A DNA stretch of 61,770 nucleotides from a virus. A model generated the notes under the pieces. That model did no database searches and was not told the DNA's origin. It saw only the letters and a program-made list of their open reading frames with translations. The stretch spans positions 1 to 61,770 of IMG/VR virus record IMGVR_UViG_3300017991_000117; one strand, given 5' to 3'. Below, piece by piece: positions 34,683 to 43,903 of this stretch; the stretch's first letter is position 1; every line of letters begins with the position of its first letter. The position numbers and the translations under genes were made by a program.

Positions 34683-35537
34683 CTAGACTTGAACATGAGC
34701 CAGTTGCTTTAGCACCCAGTCTTTTGCCTTTTGATAAATCAAATGGCTCTGTAAGTACTCGTAATCAACTCGCTTCAAATTATGGGCCATACCCTCTAGC
34801 TTACGAACAAACTCATCCTCCGGAAGCATATCCGATCCGGCATCCTCACCCTGTCGCATACAAAGACCAGTAATGGGTGGATAAATCATTTCCTGGACTT
34901 CAACAACCTCTTTCTCCGCATCTTTATCAACGTCCTTAGATAGCTTACGTCCGGAATCTACCTGCTTAGATCTACTCAAAAGTAACCGTTGCTCTTCGTA
35001 CGCTTCCAATATTTCAACATCCACAGTAGTACCTTTATCCGAAGCTAACTTCTCATAGAAATTATTATATTCATCTTCATTCAAAAGATCCATAATAGGT
35101 GGATGCCTGTTCAACATCTTTCGCAAATCCATACTCTTTTTCAATTCTTCAAAAGGAACGAACTGCGTTAGATTGTAAGGCTTCTGACTCTCAGGAATAA
35201 TAATCGGATAAATATCCGGAGCCTTACCAAATTGAAGTGCAATTTGTGTATTAGACATATTCAGCACATACACATCTCGTTCTTCTTTAAAATAGTTGGT
35301 AAAATTCTTTACAGCTTGTAGCATATCCATTTTTCTCACCCGTTTCTCTCCCTTTAACCTTATGGTGAAGGGGTTAGTGTTGAAGACAAGAGCCTTACCC
35401 TGTTTAACCAAGATCCTTGCTTTGGCAGGATGTGTAAACGAGATGTGTCTGTTGTCCACATCCAGAACACTAATTTTTGACTGATCTTTGTTTGGCAATG
35501 CAAGGACTCTCGCCCAACTCTCCCATACATTTTGCAT
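34683..35537 (-). CDS. capsid-locus protein with N-terminal PLMP/RRXRR-like module
   Basis: The 284-residue protein has residues 22-61 matching the pattern of the RRXRR/PLMP domain found at the N-terminus of IscB-type proteins: 'ISVLDVDNRHI', then 'HPAKARILVKQGKA', then 'NPFTIRL'. No RuvC or HNH motif follows. Instead there is a charged helical body and a C-terminal segment with 'LEGMAHNLKRVDYEYLQSHLIYQKAKDW'. It is the gene directly after the major capsid gene and its terminator. The first ATG (35537) has no Shine-Dalgarno sequence, so an internal start or readthrough coupling is possible. A head assembly or vertex role is inferred from position only. Confidence 0.55.
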   Translation of the reverse strand: MQNVWESWARVLALPNKDQSKISVLDVDNRHISFTHPAKARILVKQGKALVFNTNPFTIRLKGEKRVRKMDMLQAVKNFTNYFKEERDVYVLNMSNTQIALQFGKAPDIYPIIIPESQKPYNLTQFVPFEELKKSMDLRKMLNRHPPIMDLLNEDEYNNFYEKLASDKGTTVDVEILEAYEEQRLLLSRSKQVDSGRKLSKDVDKDAEKEVVEVQEMIYPPITGLCMRQGEDAGSDMLPEDEFVRKLEGMAHNLKRVDYEYLQSHLIYQKAKDWVLKQLAHVQV

Positions 35538-35541
35538 GGGG

Positions 35542-35575
35542 TTAAAAAGAACGGGGAGTAATATTACTCCCCGTT
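35542..35575 (-). terminator. intrinsic terminator after the major capsid gene
   Basis: A perfect 26-bp inverted repeat (35550-35575, arms AACGGGGAGTAAT and ATTACTCCCCGTT) is followed on the minus strand by CTTTTT. It lies ten bases after the capsid stop and directly before the next ATG. It is by far the strongest hairpin in the window and is expected to cap capsid mRNA, leaving lower readthrough for downstream genes. Confidence 0.85.
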
Positions 35576-35585
35576 CAGCACCCTT

Positions 35586-36806
35586 TTACTTAACTCCCTT
35601 GGCCACAGCCTTACTATTGGCGCAACCGAAAGAAACCAATTCACAGAATGACCAACCCTTAACAGTTTCCATATTGGCGTACTTATTAAAGGGTTCGCTA
35701 AACAGATCCATTCGAATACCCATCTCACCAAAATACTCAGAAGCCGTACAGGCATAGAAAGTACCGGCCGGAATGACTTCCTCAACACCAATACCCGCAG
35801 CCGTAAGAATCTGAGCACTTAGGATATTCCCGATATGTCCAGCTAAAATCAACTCACGCTCAGTTACAGGATCAACAGCCGTTGACATCGTAGTAATAAT
35901 GTCAGAAAGCTCCGCACGATTAATGAAGAACTTCTCCACCATCAAACGATGCCGCTCAACTTGAAAACGAACAGCCTCAAAAGCTGCAATACCCAACGTG
36001 GCATAAGTCGTCACGGTGTTAATCGCGGTTGAAGCGGCATCCGCCAGAGCAATACCGAGTTTATCCTCCTGAAGCTCAATCTCTTGACGGGCAGTATCCT
36101 GCGCACGATCAAGAACATCAAAGTTCAGATGATAGATATCTGCGATATCCACGGTCGGAAAAGAGGTAATCTTGTCCTCTTTAGGGGTGATCCATTTGGA
36201 CTTAATCCTTGATTCCGGAGTCTGCCCGTCCTGACCAACAACCCAAGCAACCGAACGAACATCTACAGGAATACGGAAAAGTTCACCTTGAGCAACATCT
36301 CGCACTCTATACCACTTACGAGCAAAACCTTCGTAATCAAGAATTTGCTTAATAGGATATGCAAGCTCTTGCCCAACAACATGCCAACCCGCGTCAGATG
36401 TTCGATCAGTCAAAGCAGCTGCAAGAATTTCTCGACGCTGCTCCGGACTCATAGTCTGAGAGGGATCATCAGGATTGTATGGACGCAGGGAACTTGCTTC
36501 CTTAGACGTGGTATTAAGAAGCTGGCGAATCTGCACAAGTGCGTCTTTCGCGTCATCAGCGTTAATCTGTCCTTCTTTATTGAACATCTTATCGCCGACA
36601 GCTGCTTTCACATCACGCGGAGTATAGCTGTAACGCTGCGGATTATACTGTCCGTTCTCATCATACAGCTGCTCATCCTTACGAGAAGTCAACCGTTGCT
36701 TAGGACGCATGTGTACACGTCGTTGTTTGCCCTTAGTAGCTCTCCTAGCCGACGTAGAAGGGGCAGGACGATTACTATTACTGATGCTCTTATAGGGATT
36801 ACCCAT
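35586..36806 (-). CDS. major capsid protein (HK97 fold)
   Basis: The 406-residue protein follows the protease, scaffold and decoration-like genes and is followed by a strong terminator, the usual setting of the major capsid gene. It has a basic N-terminal arm (RRATKGKQRRVHMRPKQRL), then 'YDRIFRIPVD'-type P-domain features: 'ELFRIPVDVRSVAWVVGQDG', an E-loop region rich in charge (SRIKSKWITPKEDK), a long spine helix (RQEIELQEDKLGIALADAAS) and an A-domain end with 'FYACTASEYFGEMGIRMDLF'. It matches the general pattern of capsid proteins of SPO1-like and other large myoviruses. The RBS is strong (AAAGGAG). Confidence 0.85.
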   Translation of the reverse strand: MGNPYKSISNSNRPAPSTSARRATKGKQRRVHMRPKQRLTSRKDEQLYDENGQYNPQRYSYTPRDVKAAVGDKMFNKEGQINADDAKDALVQIRQLLNTTSKEASSLRPYNPDDPSQTMSPEQRREILAAALTDRTSDAGWHVVGQELAYPIKQILDYEGFARKWYRVRDVAQGELFRIPVDVRSVAWVVGQDGQTPESRIKSKWITPKEDKITSFPTVDIADIYHLNFDVLDRAQDTARQEIELQEDKLGIALADAASTAINTVTTYATLGIAAFEAVRFQVERHRLMVEKFFINRAELSDIITTMSTAVDPVTERELILAGHIGNILSAQILTAAGIGVEEVIPAGTFYACTASEYFGEMGIRMDLFSEPFNKYANMETVKGWSFCELVSFGCANSKAVAKGVK

Positions 36807-36820
36807 CGTACTACTCCTTT

Positions 36821-37600
36821 CTAGGTCAAGCCACCACGGTAGCGAATGCCCATGTACGGATCAGATGCCGTAGGAACTTGGAATACTGTTCCAATGTCCG
36901 GTCCTGCCCCCGTACCCGTCAATGTTACATACCCATCAAGACCCTGAGCCGTAGCCCCGGCCTCAACCACACTATTCACCGCGTAGATTTTACTCGGGTC
37001 ATACGCAGTTGTGAAAATAGTAGACCAGTTATTAATAACTGTCATGCGGCTGTCATTGTACTCTGTATAATCGAGAGAATTAAAAAAATTCTTACCCTCA
37101 AACTGGAGTGTAGACAGTGGAACTTGATACATATACGTTACGTACACATACCCACCGGAAGGAATGGTAGAACCTGCTGTACGCACCACAGTACCATTAG
37201 TGTAATTGACGGTATAATCACTACCCGCACCTTCAGTGTACGTTGTACCACCACCAACTACTGCGCTTGAAACTCGAACACCACCACCTGAACCAGTAGG
37301 ATCAAGTAATATTGCGTTTGCAAGAGACGTAGCAACAACACCGGTTAACTGAATATACTCGTCAACCACTGTTTCGTACAAAGCTGTCGTCTTGTCATAC
37401 TTGGCAAAACCAAACGGAGCAGCACCAGTGCTGACAATGATCTCCTGACTCGTATTAAGCTCGACCAACATACCGGCTCTAAACGTAGTAGTTGCATTAA
37501 CCACATACGTACCGATATTTGATCCAATAACCGAGCGCTTCAGATCAATACCTGCATTGATAATGCTAGTTTGGTACGCCTGCCATTGAGGTGTAGCCAT
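36821..37600 (-). CDS. putative capsid decoration/auxiliary head protein
   Basis: The 259-residue protein is encoded just before the major capsid gene with a strong RBS (AAAAGGAG). It begins MATPQWQAYQTSIINAGIDL and contains 'FRAGMLVELNTSQEIIVST', the 'VxGMLVxL' pattern of beta-tulip-like decoration proteins. The middle is Gly/Thr-rich beta sequence. It is likely to be a capsid-stabilising protein that binds the shell; head fibre is an alternative. Confidence 0.6.
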   Translation of the reverse strand: MATPQWQAYQTSIINAGIDLKRSVIGSNIGTYVVNATTTFRAGMLVELNTSQEIIVSTGAAPFGFAKYDKTTALYETVVDEYIQLTGVVATSLANAILLDPTGSGGGVRVSSAVVGGGTTYTEGAGSDYTVNYTNGTVVRTAGSTIPSGGYVYVTYMYQVPLSTLQFEGKNFFNSLDYTEYNDSRMTVINNWSTIFTTAYDPSKIYAVNSVVEAGATAQGLDGYVTLTGTGAGPDIGTVFQVPTASDPYMGIRYRGGLT

Positions 37601-37627
37601 AATCTAGCTCCTTTTGAAATACAGCAG

Positions 37628-39694
37628 CTACTTACGCATATCTCCAAGTTGCCTGCCCAATTTAGTAGACGTAAGCGCGTTGCTAATTTCATCAAAATTT
37701 GTTTCATGAGGAATACTGACAGGTTCCTCTGTTTTCACATTAAAATTCCCAGAAGACAATTTTTCTCTCATACTTCTGGAATCTCTGCTCGCCACTACAT
37801 TATCATTCGTTTCCACTGGAGTAGGAAACAGTCCTTCAATATCTTTCTGTACATCATTCAGATAAGAATCATCCTTTTCCAAAAGATCCGCTGCTTTGGA
37901 TAAAAGATCTTCAACAAAGCTATCATGACCTTCTTGTGCAATAAGCTCAATCAATTCTACGGCTGTTCTCTGGTCCATTCCCGTATAGATTTCACCATCA
38001 GAAAATTCAACCGCACCTTCATTAGCCGCTAGAACATCAGCCATCGCAACTTTATAACTATTTGGATAATGATTTAACTTCATCCTAGCAGATGCAATCC
38101 GTACACATTTAGAAAACTTATGAGCAAACTTTTCAACTTGCTCTTGCACTAATTTCTCAGCACGAGCTTGATATAGTTTCTTATAGTTATCTTCTAATTC
38201 AGCTGTTTTGAAATCCACTTCAGCTTCATCCAAAGAAGACTCCTCCGGCTTATCCGGCTCCTCTTTAGTATCAGTATCCGACTCATCCGTAACACTCATA
38301 TCCCGAGCATCGCCAATACCTTCGGGCTTTTCCTCGGTAACAACTTCAATATCATCCTCGATACCGCCCAACTTCTTATAACGTGCTACCGTCTTCTCTT
38401 TGGATTTTCTCTCTTTAACTTTTTCTTTTAACGATACTTTAGTAACTGTTGGTTTCTCCTCAGTATCTGTATCCATTTCCTTCAACACATCAGATTCGCC
38501 CTTATCCAGCTCTTCTCTAGAATCCGTATCGCCGCCCCCAGTAACAGGCTCATCCACTGGAAGGACTTCACCACCTGTAGTCTCTATATCTTCATCCACT
38601 CCCGCTTTAAGCAAACGGGAACCGCATAACTCAGCGGCTTTACTCCAACCATCACGTATAATAACGCTCTTAACCTTATTAGCTAATTTAGCCAAAGCCT
38701 TTTTATCCGCTTTAACTTTCTTATTAGTAAGACCGAAAAACATGGGGCCATGATCTTCATGGTGCGCAGCTATGTTCCCTTCTTTCGTAATCACAATTTT
38801 AGATTTCTTAGCCCGAATGAGTTGTTCTCTATCCAAACCCATCTCATCCACCGTAGGCATTTTCTTATCTTCTTCTTTCAATTCCCTAAGCTTTTTCATT
38901 TTATCTTCTTTATCATCCTCGTCCTTATCCTTATCCAGCTTAGGTTTATCTTTATCCTTTTTATCCCTATCCTTTTCGTCTTCTTCCTCTTCCGCCAGCA
39001 TGGGTGGAGTACTAACAGGAGGTGGCGTTGACATATCCTGTACCGCTTGAGCAGACTTAATCCGGGCCAAAGCAATAATATATTTACGAGCCTTACCCAT
39101 TAACTTCTTTACTTCATCCTCATCACGATCTTCAGATTTTTCATCAATCTTCTTTAAATCTTTTACCTTCTTCTCTAGTCCTTCTTCCTCTTTCTTTTCC
39201 TTCTTCTCTTCCTTTATTTCTTCCTTCTCTTCTTTCTCTTCTTTCTTATCTTCTTCACCCAAAATTAATTTAGCTGCACTCATTATTTTCTTAAGTTCTT
39301 CTTTATCGCCTTTTTCTAATTCTTCTTCCTTACCTTCCAACTCCTCAAGAATTCCTTCTAGTTCTCCTGCACCTTCTTCAATATCTTTTTTCTTATCAAT
39401 TTCTTTTAACTCCTCTTTAGCTTCGCCCTTATCCTCTTTAGAAAGCATTCCCTTTTCCTTCATAAACTCCACCATAAGATCAAATGCTTCTTCAGGATCT
39501 TCAACATTCCGCAACTTAGCCAAGCAACCTTCAAAGTCCTCTGGCATTTTAACTGCACTACGCCGAAACATAGACTTCCGAATTAAATCTTGTGTCTGAC
39601 TTTCAATAACACTTCGATCAGACGCGCTTAATTCGATATCTCCGCGATTGAATATATCTGCTACAGTCCTAAATAGTTCGATTTTATGATCCAT
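37628..39694 (-). CDS. prohead scaffold/core protein, very Lys/Glu-rich
   Basis: I set the start at ATG 39694 (MDHKIELFRTVADIF), which has an AGGAG site eight bases upstream; the longer frame to 39730 overlaps the protease gene and lacks an RBS. The 688-residue product has long Lys/Glu runs (about residues 90-300) of extreme charge and predicted coiled coil, then a folded region (about 545-620, with 'KFAHKFSKCVRIASARMKLN'). Scaffold proteins are typically charged, helical and removed by the prohead protease, whose gene is directly upstream. It is unusually long for a scaffold, so it may carry an extra fused domain. Confidence 0.75.
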   Translation of the reverse strand: MDHKIELFRTVADIFNRGDIELSASDRSVIESQTQDLIRKSMFRRSAVKMPEDFEGCLAKLRNVEDPEEAFDLMVEFMKEKGMLSKEDKGEAKEELKEIDKKKDIEEGAGELEGILEELEGKEEELEKGDKEELKKIMSAAKLILGEEDKKEEKEEKEEIKEEKKEKKEEEGLEKKVKDLKKIDEKSEDRDEDEVKKLMGKARKYIIALARIKSAQAVQDMSTPPPVSTPPMLAEEEEDEKDRDKKDKDKPKLDKDKDEDDKEDKMKKLRELKEEDKKMPTVDEMGLDREQLIRAKKSKIVITKEGNIAAHHEDHGPMFFGLTNKKVKADKKALAKLANKVKSVIIRDGWSKAAELCGSRLLKAGVDEDIETTGGEVLPVDEPVTGGGDTDSREELDKGESDVLKEMDTDTEEKPTVTKVSLKEKVKERKSKEKTVARYKKLGGIEDDIEVVTEEKPEGIGDARDMSVTDESDTDTKEEPDKPEESSLDEAEVDFKTAELEDNYKKLYQARAEKLVQEQVEKFAHKFSKCVRIASARMKLNHYPNSYKVAMADVLAANEGAVEFSDGEIYTGMDQRTAVELIELIAQEGHDSFVEDLLSKAADLLEKDDSYLNDVQKDIEGLFPTPVETNDNVVASRDSRSMREKLSSGNFNVKTEEPVSIPHETNFDEISNALTSTKLGRQLGDMRK

Positions 39695-39710
39695 CTTCGG
39701 TGCTCCTATG

Positions 39711-40619
39711 TTACCGAGGTTGAAGTGCATGATTCAGTATACTAGCCACCGACCCGGGAATGGTTTCGGCATGCTTAACTACAAAATTTGCGATTTCTTG
39801 CAAATCGTTTTTATTAAAATTCTTATTACTGGCCGCTAAACTAAGAATATCATCTTGAATTTCAGCCGTCTCATCAGCCGGGTCATCAACCGCAGAAATC
39901 TCTTGGAAAATAGTTCCCATACACTTTTCCCAAGCCAACCGCATTGATCCATCTTTAGCCTTAAGCGGCATTCTGGCATGTTTTCCACGGACGCATTTAC
40001 ATAATTCAAAATCTGTAGTAGCTACGTTGCCGCATACTGCGCACTCCGTAGCAACAACATCACAACCCATAGAAAATTTTCTTACAGATCCACTCTTATA
40101 CGCACTAGCAAGAGCTGGATCTTTTGTAGTATCTACGCCAATAAGCAACTCTACAAAAACGTCCCGATCAACGTCTTTACCCAAAGCCTCTTTAACTGCT
40201 CTTTTAACAGTGTCATCAGCAGCATTCTGAGTATTGAGATGGCTATCTAATATAACACCACGACTTAATTTAAGATCGGAAGCATTATGGTTAACAAAAT
40301 GAGGCTTTAAGTTATAAGTCTTATAAACTTGACTAGCAATTATATCATCAAACCGCTCTAATTCAGCTTGTTCCCAACCATCCAAATTATTATTTGGACG
40401 GTCAGCACTATTTGCCCGAGCAGGAATAAAAATATAATCCCTTGGATCTCTACTTATAACGTAAGCATCCGCAACAGAATCTAATGCAGCCTCAACATTC
40501 ATATTCACTCCATCTTCCATATAAAAAGATGAAATTTTTGATGAAGCAGATTTAGATCTGGACCATGAACCATTATGTCGGAAACCTAATGGCTCCCACT
40601 GTGATATTTTTCTGAACAT
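39711..40619 (-). CDS. prohead maturation protease (U35/S78-like)
   Basis: The 302-residue protein has the pattern of phage prohead serine proteases: His at 107 or 111 in 'KPHFVNHNASDLKLSRGVIL', a Ser at 183 in 'VRKFSMGCDV', and 'FQEISAVDDPADETA' at 238-252 (the 'E(L/I)SxVDxPAxxxA' end typical of this family). A zinc-like cluster C193-x2-C196 ... C207-x-C209 is inserted after the Ser motif, as in some large-phage relatives. It would cleave scaffold, capsid arms and any leader peptides during maturation. It is followed by the scaffold gene, as expected. Confidence 0.82.
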   Translation of the reverse strand: MFRKISQWEPLGFRHNGSWSRSKSASSKISSFYMEDGVNMNVEAALDSVADAYVISRDPRDYIFIPARANSADRPNNNLDGWEQAELERFDDIIASQVYKTYNLKPHFVNHNASDLKLSRGVILDSHLNTQNAADDTVKRAVKEALGKDVDRDVFVELLIGVDTTKDPALASAYKSGSVRKFSMGCDVVATECAVCGNVATTDFELCKCVRGKHARMPLKAKDGSMRLAWEKCMGTIFQEISAVDDPADETAEIQDDILSLAASNKNFNKNDLQEIANFVVKHAETIPGSVASILNHALQPR

Positions 40620-40702
40620 ATACTACCTTATAAAAGTATAGTCCTCTACTAAACAAATTGTAGTTTAATTATAATAGGAGATTTAAAACAACTGAGGATT
40701 AA

Positions 40703-41017
40703 TTAAGTTAAATACTTCAGTACTAAATCATCAAAAGTTTTTTTATCTAAATCAGTTTTTAACTCTTTATACTGCCAGATGCCAGTACACGCTTCCCCCA
40801 GAATACTATCGATCCAACCATAATCATTGCGATTATGGTTAACAATTTTTAATCGCCCACCCTTTTTTATGAATCTACCCAGCATACGACCACAAACCAT
40901 ATTAAAAGACTTCACAAAAGATTCTACTTTAGATCTACAATAATAACTACCATCTACATAATTATGATAAACCAAAGAAACAGGTCTATCTTCGTCCGAA
41001 ATTAAAAAAATACGCAT
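40703..41017 (-). CDS. small protein of the capsid operon, unknown
   Basis: The 104-residue protein starts MRIFLISDEDRPVSLVYHNY and is of mixed charge with a basic segment (GRFIKKGGRLKIVNHNRN). No motif is recognised. It is encoded three bases after the 38-residue gene and precedes the protease. The 83-base gap to the protease gene holds no gene or hairpin that I can see. Confidence 0.5.
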   Translation of the reverse strand: MRIFLISDEDRPVSLVYHNYVDGSYYCRSKVESFVKSFNMVCGRMLGRFIKKGGRLKIVNHNRNDYGWIDSILGEACTGIWQYKELKTDLDKKTFDDLVLKYLT

Positions 41018-41020
41018 AAT

Positions 41021-41137
41021 TTAATTTTTCTTTTCTTTTTTATCTTTCTTCTTAGAATCCTCTGCCTCTCCTTTCAAATCTTTATAGTCAATGACCTTAC
41101 CAACTACCTTTGCATCACTTCTTTTTTTGAAACCCAT
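41021..41137 (-). CDS. 38-residue Lys-rich protein, unknown
   Basis: ATG 41137 is preceded by GTGAGGCAAAA, a fair RBS, and the frame ends three bases before the next start codon. The product begins MGFKKRSDAKVVGKVIDYKD and ends in a Lys/Asp/Glu-rich tail (KKKDKKEKK). Tight packing on both sides and the RBS support a real gene. Function unknown. Confidence 0.6.
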   Translation of the reverse strand: MGFKKRSDAKVVGKVIDYKDLKGEAEDSKKKDKKEKKN

Positions 41138-41144
41138 TTTTGCC

Positions 41145-42131
41145 TCACGTTATTAGTGCTCTTGTTTCAGCATCCCAATAATGATTATCGTATCTTATAA
41201 CCTCTTTACCATCTAAATAATAAGTTTCTAAATCATTTTTATTTATATCTGCGTCCAAAAACGAATCTAGCTCTTTTGCCTTACCAAACTCACGAACAAA
41301 TACATCAGGTCCATATCCATACACATAGCCATTATGAACGTACAAAACATCGTCTTCTTCATCATATACGACAACTTCATCAGCTTCAATACCGGTAATA
41401 TCTCCATAAAAAATATTAGTAAATTTTATTTTATTATACGACAAATTTACGAGTAGATTTATAAAATTTTTGTTTTTAAATTCTAAAGGAAAATCTACTA
41501 TAACTTTTCCCGAAATATTAATCTCTTTCACATCCAAATTCCCGAGCAAAGGTCCACTATATACCTCGCGAAAAATAACCGGAAAATAATCACAAGAACA
41601 ATGTGCGTGTGATATTGTATCTCCATCTAAAAGAACATTTAATATATAATTAGTATCAAAAATACAACCGTTATAAGCATTACAAACCGGACACAATCCA
41701 GAAGATTTAAACATAACTTGATGGATACCCATATCCAAAAAAGCTTTTGTCCTAGCTATAGAGCACAAAGCAAAATAATCATTCACGTTGGACATAGCAA
41801 ATTCCAAAATATTTATATCGCTATCATCCATAATTAAGTCTTTAGCGCTTAAAGCAACCCCCTTCATAAGGGTGGACTTAATAGACAAAAAATCAAATAT
41901 TTTAAAAGCTTTTTTCTTGCTATTTAAGAATATTTCATAATACTTATCAGGCTTAATTATAATTTTATCCGAAATAAATTTATCAAGATCGTTTTCTAAA
42001 ACAGGGCCATTAGCAAGTGATAGGATAGTTTTCTTATCAAACACATTTTTTTTAATTAACTTTTCACTAGACTTTTTTAGTAAAGCTGCGGAACCATCGC
42101 CAACAAAAAAAGAATCAAAATCCTCACTCAC
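41145..42131 (-). CDS. MuF/SPP1 gp7-like minor head protein
   Basis: The 328-residue protein directly follows the portal and shares one base with it, the standard MuF position. It carries the Cys/His pattern of the MuF C-terminal domain: 'SIARTKAFLDMG' (about 124-135), C147-x2-C150, C156 and 'SHAHCSC' at 174-180, giving a probable zinc-bound core. A helical N-terminus (about 1-110) would bind the portal. The C-terminal 140 residues form an extra domain (VVYDEEDDVLYVHNGYVYGY). MuF-type proteins are minor head proteins thought to sit near the portal and enter with the DNA. Confidence 0.75.
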   Translation of the reverse strand: MSEDFDSFFVGDGSAALLKKSSEKLIKKNVFDKKTILSLANGPVLENDLDKFISDKIIIKPDKYYEIFLNSKKKAFKIFDFLSIKSTLMKGVALSAKDLIMDDSDINILEFAMSNVNDYFALCSIARTKAFLDMGIHQVMFKSSGLCPVCNAYNGCIFDTNYILNVLLDGDTISHAHCSCDYFPVIFREVYSGPLLGNLDVKEINISGKVIVDFPLEFKNKNFINLLVNLSYNKIKFTNIFYGDITGIEADEVVVYDEEDDVLYVHNGYVYGYGPDVFVREFGKAKELDSFLDADINKNDLETYYLDGKEVIRYDNHYWDAETRALIT

Positions 42132-43900
42132 TATTCTACTCCCATAGGCATTGCACCCTCAGAAGGTGCTTCAATACTTTCTTCAGGTGTCCCAGCTTCC
42201 CCGCTACCTGGTGCTCCTGGACCTGTAGGCTTAGCAGCATTCGGAGGTTTAGCTGCCCCTCCAGCTGGCTTAGGAGCCCCTCCCGGGGGAGCAGCTCCCG
42301 GCTTAGGCATCGTAGTTTCTTGCTTATACTGCTGTGCTAACTCTGTTCCCAACGTTTTGTCAATAATCTCTTTTTTCTCTTTCCATTCCACTGCTTTGTT
42401 CTTCGTTTCTGCCTTCCAATCAAGACCTAAAACAGAACCAACAGTAGACTGGGAAACATCAAATCCCAATTTTTCCATTTGTAAAAGAGCTTGTAGCAAA
42501 TCACTGTCAACAGAAGGATCTAACTTATTTTTCCATTGTAATTTCGGCATAATAAGCAAATTCTCATCCGATAGTTCCTGTGCAGTTCTCTTCTTTCTAT
42601 ATCCACCTGCTATTTCTTTTGGACTAGATTTATACCAACCGTTCACAATAGCTATCGGCCTTATAAATTTTGGATAAATCCAAACACTCTCAAAATATTG
42701 CCTCAAGGACAGAAGACGACGAAGAAAAACTTGAAGACCGCCTTTCACACTGCTAAATGAAACCTCTCCCGTCATAAAGCCTTTAGACAATCCAAGAGCT
42801 GTTAGCTTTACTTTTTCGATAACATCATGCTCACCACGAATTGAAATAGCTCGATCAGTAGTCCCCCAAGCTTCAAAATTTATACCATAATCCCAACAAA
42901 GCCATGCATTCGGATCAACCTCACATCTACTCAGCATAGCTAATAACTCCGTTTCCCTTTCAGGATCAGGAATCCACTGTGTAGCAGCATCACCAAGTTT
43001 AATAACTTTAATCGGACTCGCATGACGCCTATAAGTGGCAATAGTGCTGTTATATACAGCGTCCTCCACCATCCAAATACGCCATAATCTTGATGCCATA
43101 GAAGTACCACGACTATCATAGGGTGATAGTCTCCGAGCAATGAAAGAACAATTACTAGACTCCAATTTAATTGGTTGTCTCGCTAAAACGCGGCTAACAA
43201 ATTCAGATGGCAATGAAGTTCTTAATTTAATAGAGTCTGGAGATCTGTCGGACAAAAGCTTAATTAGCTCCTCATCGGGTTGCAAATATATAATAGGGTC
43301 CATATTTATAATGGGAGAATCTTTTACCTCTATATTATCCGGATTGTGTAAAGCTATATAATCCCAGATACCCAAATCTTCGTTGAAAAAACAATGAGGG
43401 AAAACTTCACCAAGTACTAAATACTCCCTCACCATTTGTTTCAGTCGATCAAGAAAATCAACCTTCTCGCACATTAAATTAATAGTATTTTTTATATCCT
43501 CTTTATCCCCGTCTTCTACTTGAACTTCAAACGAGCTAACAAGCATCTCACTGTACATATCCATCGCCATGCCAAACATGGGATCTAATTTTTGGAATAA
43601 TCTCCAATAAGAATTGGCCGTCCTACGATCAATCGGATACTGCATCCGATCAGGGCTTTCAATTTCTGGCAGGTACGGCCTTTGCATATGATTAAGTACT
43701 TGACCACCACCTCCACCACCATATGTAGTTTGCATAGTACCTGGATTAAAAGTTCCCATACGTGGAGGTAGAGGATTCAAAGTACCACCGATCTTAGCCA
43801 CATCATCTCTAACAACTTCCCTCTGCATAGATCTTGGATTAGTAGATATAATGCGCGGTTTAAAAGAATTAGCCCTTTTTTTAAATTCATCTTTATCCAT
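42131..43900 (-). CDS. portal protein
   Basis: The 589-residue protein lies next to a MuF-like gene and upstream of the protease, as expected for the portal. It contains 'RRTANSYWRLFQKLDPMFG', 'LKQMVREYLVLGEVFPHCFF' and 'DSRGTSMASRLWRIWMVEDAVYNS', features of the wing and stem regions of large-myovirus portals. A Pro/Gly/Ala-rich tail (about residues 530-589) follows. It forms the dodecameric vertex through which DNA is packaged. TerL lies about 14 kb upstream, with a block of fibre genes between. Confidence 0.85.
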   Translation of the reverse strand: MDKDEFKKRANSFKPRIISTNPRSMQREVVRDDVAKIGGTLNPLPPRMGTFNPGTMQTTYGGGGGGQVLNHMQRPYLPEIESPDRMQYPIDRRTANSYWRLFQKLDPMFGMAMDMYSEMLVSSFEVQVEDGDKEDIKNTINLMCEKVDFLDRLKQMVREYLVLGEVFPHCFFNEDLGIWDYIALHNPDNIEVKDSPIINMDPIIYLQPDEELIKLLSDRSPDSIKLRTSLPSEFVSRVLARQPIKLESSNCSFIARRLSPYDSRGTSMASRLWRIWMVEDAVYNSTIATYRRHASPIKVIKLGDAATQWIPDPERETELLAMLSRCEVDPNAWLCWDYGINFEAWGTTDRAISIRGEHDVIEKVKLTALGLSKGFMTGEVSFSSVKGGLQVFLRRLLSLRQYFESVWIYPKFIRPIAIVNGWYKSSPKEIAGGYRKKRTAQELSDENLLIMPKLQWKNKLDPSVDSDLLQALLQMEKLGFDVSQSTVGSVLGLDWKAETKNKAVEWKEKKEIIDKTLGTELAQQYKQETTMPKPGAAPPGGAPKPAGGAAKPPNAAKPTGPGAPGSGEAGTPEESIEAPSEGAMPMGVE

Positions 43901-43903
43901 CTA

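Noticed and set aside
38400-39050. Several plus-strand Ser- and Phe-rich frames
   Set aside because: They mirror the Lys/Glu-rich scaffold repeats on the minus strand and have no ribosome binding site.
40620-40702. TATAAT-like box upstream of the protease gene region
   Set aside because: No matching -35 box at proper spacing; AT-rich intergenic sequence gives such hexamers easily.
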